Shown here: one piece after another, positions 56,346 to 64,000 of the stretch | Layout of the letters: each line of letters begins with the position of its first letter | Numbering within the stretch: position 1 is the first letter of the stretch | DNA from: Rhyacophila brunnea | Taxonomy: Eukaryota > Arthropoda > Insecta > Trichoptera > Rhyacophilidae | Length of the DNA stretch: 64,000 nucleotides | Reading direction: 5' to 3' | NCBI GenBank assembly: GCA_022495005.1 | Contig: JAGYXB010001951.1 | Location: 11,194,192-11,258,191 of the forward strand | The notes under the pieces: model-generated | What the model was told of the DNA's origin: nothing | Seen by the model: the letters and a program-made list of their open reading frames with translations, nothing else | Databases searched by the model: none | Translations under genes and position numbers: made by a program

Positions 56346-57710
56346 TTTGCGACATGATAAGAGGTAATTATTTTTTAATATTAAAATATCTATGTTATAC
56401 AATATGGTAATATGAAAATAATTCTAATATGAGTAAAGGTCAAACAAAAGACCACTAAATTAAAATCGAATCCAAAATATGCAAACGTTATTAATGGTAT
56501 TAATATGCAGTAAAAAAAATCAAAATTGCATGGAACAAACAAACAACAAACGTTGTATTTTACATAATACTAATTTAGAAACCTTTGCAGGTGTGCGAAC
56601 AACAACTGACAAAAGTTTCATCGCAATCGGATGAATGGTATAGGAACGCATACGAATGGAAGAAGAAGATGATTTTCTAATTCAAAAATCTTCGTGGGCA
56701 TGCGCACAACAACTCACCAAAGTTTCATTGTGAATAGAAGAAGATAAAATAGAAGAAGAAGAAGATGGTTATTCTAATCTAGAAACCTTCTCGGGTTTTG
56801 GCACAATTATTGACGAAAGTTTTATTGCAATCGGATGAATGGAATAGAAACGCATACGAATAGAAGAATATAAAATAAAAGAAGAAGATGGTTGTACTAA
56901 TTCAGAAACCTTTGCGGGTGTTACCACAACAACTGACGAAGGTTTCATCGCAATCGGATGAATAGTGTAGGAACCATACGAATAAAAGAGGATATAATGA
57001 AGAAGAAGATGGTTGTACTAATTCAGAAACCTTCGCAGGTGTTGGCACAACCACTAACGAAAGTTTCATCGCAATCGGATGAATGGTATAGGGACCATAC
57101 AAATAAAAGAAGATAGAATGATGAAGAAGAAGAAGAAGAAAAAGAAGAAGAAGATGGTTTTACTTATTTAGAAACCTTTGCGGGTGTTACCACAACAACT
57201 GACGAAGGTTTCATCGCAATCGTATGAATGGTATAGGAACCATACAAATAAAAGAAGATATAATGAAGAAGAAGTAGAAAACTATGGTTTTTCTAATTAA
57301 GAAACCTTTGCGGATGTACGTACAATAACTGACGAAAGTTTTATCGCAATCGGATGGATGGTATGGGACCCATACGAATAAAAGAAAATAGAATGATGAA
57401 GAAGAAGAAGATGATGATTTTTCTAATTCAGAAACCTTTGCGGGTGTGCATACAACTACTTACCAAAATTTCATCGCAATCGGATGAATGGTATAAGAAC
57501 GCATACGGGACAGACAGAAAGACAGACAGACAGACAGGCATACAGAGAGACAGACATTCATTTTTATATATAAGATATAGCCTATACTGTTCGCAGAAGT
57601 GCAAGCAATAAGTTAACAAAGTTTTATCGCAATCGGATGAACGGTATGGCAGCGCATACAATACGAACAAACAAACAAACAAACAAATATTATTTTTTAT
57701 ATATTAGAAG
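56346..57710 (+). repeat. Tandem array of LINE-tail-like units, array 1 (about 8 units)
   Basis: A leader of about 230 bp (AATATGAAAATAATTCTAAT, GGTCAAACAAAAGAC) precedes units of about 110-130 bp. Each unit has GAAACCTTTGCGGGTGT, ACAACTGACGAAAGTTTCAT, CGCAATCGGATGAATGGTAT, GGAACGCATACGAATA and an AAGAAGAAGATGG spacer. It ends with GACA and AAAC simple repeats and a TTTTTATATATTAGA tail. The TTTCATCGCAATCGG and TATATATTAGA words are typical of arthropod LINE 3' tails. Confidence 0.9.
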
Positions 57711-57803
57711 ATTATCTCCTCGCATAACAAGCAAAAACACTATCACCAAAATCATAGTTTTAAGACACACAATATCATTTCTAACAAACTATTTTTTATA
57801 TTA

Positions 57804-59404
57804 AACTAGCTGAAGTACCCGGCTTCGCACAGGGTCGCTTCGTGGTTATATTTATCTTAGATATTTAAAAAATGATAAGGGATAATTATTTTTTTAATAT
57901 TAAAATATTTGTGTAATACAATATGGCAATATGAAAATAATTCTAATAGGAGTAAAGGTCAAACAAAAGACACTAAATTAAAATCGAATCCAAAATATGC
58001 AAACGTTATTAATGTTATCAATATGTAGTAAAAAAAATCAAAATTGGATGGAACAAACAAACAACAAACTTTATATTTTATATAATACTAATTTAGAAAC
58101 CTTCGCAGGTGTGCCCACAACAACTGACAAAAGCTTCATCGCAATCGGATGAATGGTATAGGAACGCATACGAATAGAAGAAGAAGATGATTATATAATT
58201 TAGAAATCTTCGTGGGCATGCGCACAACAACTGGTCAAAATTTCATTGCAATCGGATGAATGGTATAAGAACGCATACAAATAGAAGAAAAAGAAGACGA
58301 AAATGGTTGTATCAATTCAGAAACCTTCGCGGGTGTTGGCACAATTACTGACGAATTTTTTTTTGCAATCGGATGAATGGTATAGGAACGCATACGAATA
58401 GAAGAAGAAGAAGAATATGGTTGTACTAATTTAGAAACCTTTGCGGGCGTGCTCACAACAACTGGTCAAAATTTCATCGCAGTCGGATGAATAGTATAAG
58501 TACGCATATGAATAGAAGAAAAAGAAGAAGGAAATAGTTATATCAATTCAGATACCTTTGCGGGCGTGAGCACAACACTTGATCAAAATTTCATTGCAAT
58601 CAGATGAATGATATAGGAACCATACGAATAAAAGAAGATATAATGAGGAAGAAGAAGAAGATGGTTTGTCTAATTCAGAAACCTTTGCGGGTCTACGTAC
58701 AATAACTGACAAACGTTTTGTGGCAATCGGATGAATGGTATAGGACCGCATACGAATAGAAGAAGATAGAATAGAAGAAGAAAAACAAGATGGTTGTACC
58801 AATTCAGGAACCTTCGCGGGTGTTGGCACAATTACTGACGAAAGTTTTATTGCAATCCGATGAATGGAATAGGAACGCGTACGAATAGAAGAATATAGAA
58901 TAGAAGAAGAAGATGGTTGTACTGATTCAGAAACCTTTGCGGGTGTTACCACAACAATTGACGAAGGTTTCATCGCAATTGGATGAATGGTATAGGAACC
59001 ATACGAATAAAAGAAGATATAATGAAGAATAAGAAGAAGATGTTTGTACTAATTCAGAAACCTTTGCGGGTGTTACCAAAACAACTGACGAAGGTTTCAT
59101 CGCAATCGGATGAATGGTATAGGAACAATACAAATAAAAGAAGATATAATGAGGAAGAAGAAGAAGAAGATGGCTTTTCTAATTCAGAAACCTTTGCGGG
59201 TCTACGTACAATAACTGACGAAAGTTTTGTGGCAATCGGATGAATGGTATAGGAACCATACGTATAAAAGAAAATAGAATGAAAAAGAAGAAGAAGATGA
59301 TGATTTTTCTAATCCAGAAACCTTTGCAGGTGTGCATACAACCACTTACCAAAATTTCATCGCAATCGGATGAATGGTATAGGAACGCATACGGGATAGA
59401 CAGG

Positions 59405-59435
<31 letters not shown>

Positions 59436-59600
59436 GCAGACATTCATTTTTGTATATAAGATATAGCCTATACTCTTCGCGAAAGTGCATGCAATAAGTT
59501 GACAAAGTTTTATCGCAATCGGATGAACGGTATGGCAGGGCATAAAATACGAACAAACAAACAAACAAACAAACAAATATTGATTTTTATATATTAGATA
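57804..59600 (+). repeat. Tandem array of LINE-tail-like units, array 2 (about 11 units)
   Basis: Begins ACTAGCTGAAGTACCCGGCT, a common head of arthropod non-LTR or SINE-like repeats. It has the same leader as array 1 (from about 57868) and then about 11 units of the same type. It closes with the same GACA repeat (59400-59440), ATATAGCCTATACT, AAAC repeat and TTTTTATATATTAGA end. Unit number and spacer length differ from array 1. Confidence 0.9.
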
Positions 59601-59725
59601 AATAATTCGCAAGATTAAAGAATGTAACATTCTCTCTTGAACATGGGTGTTATATAATCTTGAAATAACACCTTTTCTATCCGGCACCATTTTATTTCAA
59701 GATTTTGTATGTTTTTGAGGTGTTT
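59601..59725 (+). mobile_element. Palindromic element of the GAATG/CATTC head family, no tRNA-like module
   Basis: AATAATTCGCAAGATTAAAG and the GAATG-TAA-CATTC hairpin match the heads at 20141, 27811, 28210 and 42295. A short stem (AATCTTGAAATAA against TTATTTCAAGATT) follows, and the loop holds no A or B box. Confidence 0.6.
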
Positions 59726-61019
59726 TAACGATTAAAAAAGATTTTATAAAGAGAGCATGTCTTCTTTCTAATTTCCAGGTTCAATGATGTTCCAATTATT
59801 ATTGATCTTCGGCTATTTAAAGATTATTTTTTTTCTGAGTGAAGACTCAAGTGAGACTACGACAGCCGTGTAGAGGTCAATAATGGCAAGGATGATCACC
59901 ATAATGATATGCTTCTAACCAAATCTAACCAATAGAAGACAATCTTTCATGTGTTGGAGACACTCGCCTGGCTCCCACAAGGGGGGGGGCTGACAGGGCT
60001 TTAGACTGAGGGAGCGGGCTTAGGGATGATGGCTGACGTGGCGGACTAAGTAAGATTAACAGAAGACAAAAAGCCACTTTATAAAATATTCACTTTTATA
60101 CTATCATATTATTTGTTTTTTGTCTTTATCATTTTTATCTCCATTCAAATATAATATTATAGGTAACGCGTGCCTGTTTTGATACATTTAAAAATAAAAC
60201 CGATCACCTTTGATCATAATTGTGTGAATCTAAAATAAATTAGTTAAGCAAGTTTATTTCACTTAAGTTATTGTAAAAAGTGTATCCACAAAATATACCA
60301 TAACAATTTAGATTCGTCAATTTAGACACACCACAAATGGGCTCCATAAATAGTAAAAAAAGTCGCCTATTTTAATTCTGGCATATTAAAATTTTAAAAT
60401 ATGTAGTAAGTTGTATGCCGCTATTTTGATTATCGTGTGTTGATAGTTAATTTAATGTAATTAATCTTGTATGTTGAAACAATACTGTAATATTGGGATC
60501 TTACATAATTTTATGTCTAAACGGAAATTTTACGTCACTTTTCTAAAAATTCTATAAATCTTATCTAATAAAATTTGTTTAATGACATCTATTATATCTT
60601 TTATTGTGTTAACTATCAATTCATGGTGAAAATGATTATTTGTGTCACCTTTTGAATTTGTTTTGATAAATGCCTGTTGTATAAAGATTATTTAGTTGAA
60701 AATGTCCCTCTGACTCGAACGTAATTGGTCCATGTTTATTTATTTAAAAAATTGCGTTCTATTAAATTAATAATCTATTATATCGCGAAATCTGTCTTGT
60801 ATGCTCCCTTGGTTGTTGGATTCTTTTGTGGTCTTTCTACGTTTTACCCACCCTTAAACATAATTTATTCTGTTATTTAAATATGAAATAAGTTAATTGA
60901 CTACTATAAAATAAAATCGCCACCAGTGCTTCACACGATGCCGAATACTGTCAACTTAATAAAATAATTCAAGTGATTGTATTTAAAAACACAAAAAAAT
61001 CACTAAAAATAGTCGAAAT
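59726..61019. other. AT-rich region with a GC-rich motif and dispersed repeat
   Basis: The GC-rich block 59965-60050 is related in inverse to 56055-56125. About 60580-60860 resembles 300-425. No gene is seen. Confidence 0.4.
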
Positions 61020-61200
61020 CCATTTAATTTTACCTCTCGCAAACCCTTGGGGTCTCGCGGAACACCAGTTGGGAAACGGTGCTGTAGAGCAGCGCTGTCC
61101 AACTGGCGGCCCACCAAAAAAATTTTGCAGCCCGCGAGCTGTACAATTTTTTTTCATCAAGCATTGGGGAGAGAATTATCCATCATACATTAAAATATGA
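61020..61200. mobile_element. Two abutting hAT-like termini
   Basis: An inward-reading end, inverse of CAGCACCGTTTCCCAACTGG followed by TGTTCCGCG, stops near 61085. A second terminus, CAGCGCTGTCCAACTGGCGG, starts near 61090. Partner ends were not found, so element boundaries are unknown. Confidence 0.55.
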
Positions 61201-62159
61201 AAACATTTCATTATAATACTTAATATTAAAAAACTTTTAGATACAATTTTTTTAGAAATATTAGACTTGCCACAACAAAATAATGTTGATATTGACATAA
61301 AAGAAATTGTTGCTCAACAACTGACTACAATGCTCCCATTAAATAACTGATAAGTACCTACGTATAAGTAAAATCTTTGTTTTGTAAACGTAATTAATTT
61401 ATAATGAATAAAAATTTTTAGGATACGCCAAATATTCTGGCTTGGGGGCCCGTCTCAGAATATGGGGGAAATGAGGGGCAGCCGAGTCCCTTGAACCATG
61501 CCTGCTCAGTAGATGTATATATATCAACCCTGATTATCATTTTTAATATCATAGGATGTAGGTAATGAATTTAAATTACATTTATTAATAGGGAGAATTT
61601 TTTAGTCTAGTTGAGAGTGGCGGGCGTCAATGCCTCTAAGTGCCTTAGCTCGCTTTTGTATCTTCGTAATGTTTATACAATAGGTTGCACAATAAGAAGC
61701 CAGTCACGTAACCTTCTCGAAAATAACTTTTGCATTGTATGTTTATCATTCAATCAGAAAACAGGATATTGTACTGGAAGGATCTTATAAATTCTAATAA
61801 ACAAAATCGATCCCCAGAGACCTGCGTAACATTTTTCATTAATCTACATAGAAGTTTCCACATCGACAACTTCTGATTTCAGTAATACGGAACCATTTTA
61901 TTAATTGGTACGAGGAGAATATTAAAATTTGATTTAAGTCAAACAAATTTATCTTATATAAACTAGGTAAATCATAAACTAACTAATATATATTTGGTCA
62001 TTAAATCAATAGGTAATACTTTACGATCCGAATGAGTTGCATCAATATTAAAGACGTAATTAATACGTAGACATGTGAGCGAAGTTATAATTTAAAGATT
62101 ATAAATATTATTAATTAAACCGCTAGATCGGCGATCTCATAAAATTCGATTTTAAATTA
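61201..62159. other. AT-rich region without recognised gene
   Basis: A short + strand stretch near 61255-61350 (LDLPQQNNVDIDIKEIVAQQ) is open but unassigned and may belong to the hAT terminus at 61090. Confidence 0.35.
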
Positions 62160-62245
62160 TAACGAAGATCTAGGGACCGAGAAGAGTGGAAAACAAGGGG
62201 ATGCCTTCATCCAACAGTGAATCGACCCCAGCAGATGATGGTATT
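62160..62245 (+). mobile_element. RTE-type LINE 3' terminus
   Basis: TAGGGACCGAGAAGAGTGGA, then GCCTTCATCCAACAGTGAATC and CAGCAGATGATGGTAT, the same tail as at 8330 and 48935. Confidence 0.7.
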
Positions 62246-64000
62246 ATACTAAATTATTATAAAATAACGACAATAGAATTAAAAATTACATAAGAATTGC
62301 CCAAGTAATAAATAACAATTAATCAAACCCCAAAGAATAATAAAATTCGATTTACTTAAAAAAAAAAAATGATTTTGTGACTAAAGCGAACACATAATTG
62401 CCATGCTATTAGGTATAAGGTAATAGATGGCACCATCATGATTCAAATTATTTAGTAGGTAGATGACGAATAACCTTCCACCCATTACAGGTTCACATGT
62501 AATAATATACAACCCTCATCAATTAGAATTTAAATTCAATCTCCATCAAGTGGAAAGAATTCATATATTTTTTAATAAAGTTGTAAATATAATATTTCTC
62601 AAGAACATCTTCATTAAAATGAATCGCATTAATGAGATCATTTAAATAAGTGCATTGTTTTAAACAGTTTTACTTTATTCCCACGTAGTTACAAAAATGT
62701 TATTAAGTTTATTATTATTTAATACTTTTTTATTTATTTCACTCGTTGTCAGAAGCTAGTCAAAAGTATAGGGGGGCCGGAATGAAGATCACTATAATCA
62801 AGATTAAATAAATACATTATCCCTCCACAAATATACTCCAATGGAATTATAAATATCCAAACTCACGTGCCAATGGTTTATAATCACCATACAAACAATA
62901 ATTACTTTTGAACTACATTTCCGTAAAGATTACCTCTGAGACCAAAGGAACAGCAAAGAAAAAGTTTTCCAATCCCTTTACAGAGAACTGATAAATAATA
63001 AACAAATAATTATTAGATTTAGATAATAATGATTTGTGATATAATTAATTATCATCAGAGTTATTTTATCTGCACATTGAAAAGGTACTCGTTGTAATTA
63101 ATAAATTTATATAGGTAGATTATTATAGGTAGTATTTGATATTATAATGAGAAACAGCGGGAGTCTGTTTCTGCCAGCTTCATTGGTACACACGATTATG
63201 GTGACATGTTATTATTTGTTGGTTTTGTACCCCGATGCAGTATTTTCACGTATCGATACTAAAGAGTTGTTGAGAAATTCCAATTTAAACATGTATTATC
63301 AGCATTATAAATTAAATCTTCTTTCTCCAAAAACCCCTTCAACGTGTCTCTAAAAGTGTTTGTCAGCTGAAAGCTTATCCCCGTGAATGTATTTATAGTA
63401 AAGTTCTCTAATACCATTTCGCCCTTTAAAAAGAACAATCCAAACATGCTCATGCTTATAAGTTTGAATCTCCATTCAATATCTAAAATATAAAATACCA
63501 TATAAAAATCTCTCTTTTTCACATGCACTGAAAAGCAAGTAAGTGTGGTAATGTTTGCGGGATTTTGTGTTTCATCGGTATCAAGTAGCGGAACCTGGTC
63601 TAGTGATCTATTATTTTGAATAAAGCGAATAAATTTTTACGGTATAGAGAGCAATATATAATTTCAGATGTGAACATGACGTAGTGTTGGGTTTCAAAAA
63701 AATTATTGTCTACAATATGCATCTGTGTTTACGAACAATCACTGTACAATTTGTTTGCGGGCAGATGTATATTTGTATAGATTAGACTTGCTATTATATT
63801 ATATTATACGGTTAAGTAAACGATAAACTCGTCCAGTTTTGTTTTAACGAAAATACTAATAAATTGTAGATACGAGGGAAAATCGACCGAAATATAAAAA
63901 CGATAGGTTAGTTATTAGAAAAGCGTTCAGGCCTAATTGAACTTTATTGATGAATACATGGGCTAAGCGGTGATTTGTACCTACATTAAAAAATAATAAG
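62246..64000. other. AT-rich region without recognised gene
   Basis: Short open frames at 62463-62645, 63147-63353 and 63259-63528 (minus) have no recognised domain. Confidence 0.35.

Noticed and set aside
56902..59690. Many open frames on both strands in the tandem arrays
   Set aside because: They arise because the repeat unit lacks stops. They repeat the same peptide in several frames and show no domain.

Overview
The window is AT-rich, gene-poor animal nuclear DNA, almost certainly from an insect. The only conserved host gene I can identify is the 3' half of an Rh7-type insect opsin. The rest is mostly transposable-element debris: hAT elements and MITEs, Tc1/mariner elements, RTE-type and R1/Jockey-group non-LTR fragments, and tRNA-derived SINE-like units. 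The TAGGTACCTA-like words, the abundant hAT and mariner families and the base composition fit a hemipteran (aphid-like) genome. A lepidopteran is not excluded, and I could not test the species.

Host gene. Two coding exons on the + strand (29028-29158 and 30514-31625) join in phase with GT/AG sites. They encode an r-opsin from just after TM1 to the stop, including the retinal-binding lysine. Exons for the N-terminus and TM1 were not found and probably lie upstream, in the window or beyond it. The intron between the two exons carries a hAT MITE.

Layout. 0-3 kb: a hAT MITE nested in an older one, then a small hAT MITE. 3-11 kb: mostly featureless AT-rich sequence with LINE 3' ends and one long hairpin. 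11-12.6 kb: a decayed mariner-like element split by a hAT MITE. 13.9-17.7 kb: tRNA-like sequences, a perfect-looking MITE, a dispersed repeat pair and a hAT transposase relic. 17.85-22 kb: a Jockey-like fragment, a nearly full-length frameshifted mariner, and two hAT MITEs, each invaded by another element. 24.5-28.5 kb: SINEs, a hAT element, a long-TIR element and a palindromic tRNA-carrying composite. 28.5-31.6 kb: the opsin. 32-36 kb: a hAT MITE, a mariner relic and a hAT transposase relic. 36.85-37.4 kb: a tandem array of about 189 bp units. 37.8-40.3 kb: a three-deep nest (LINE in hAT in RTE). 41-47.4 kb: another palindromic tRNA composite, a SINE, LINE fragments and a fold-back element. 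48.5-52.2 kb: RTE fragments and two MITEs. 53.6-54.1 kb: a possible solo LTR. 56.3-59.7 kb: two tandem arrays of a LINE-tail-like unit. The rest is AT-rich sequence in which I see no gene.

The most unusual signal is a family of palindromic elements sharing a GAATG/CATTC head hairpin. Several members hold tRNA-derived A-box/B-box modules in their stem-loops (about 20.1, 27.8-28.5 and 42.0-42.5 kb, and a tRNA-less member at 59.6 kb).
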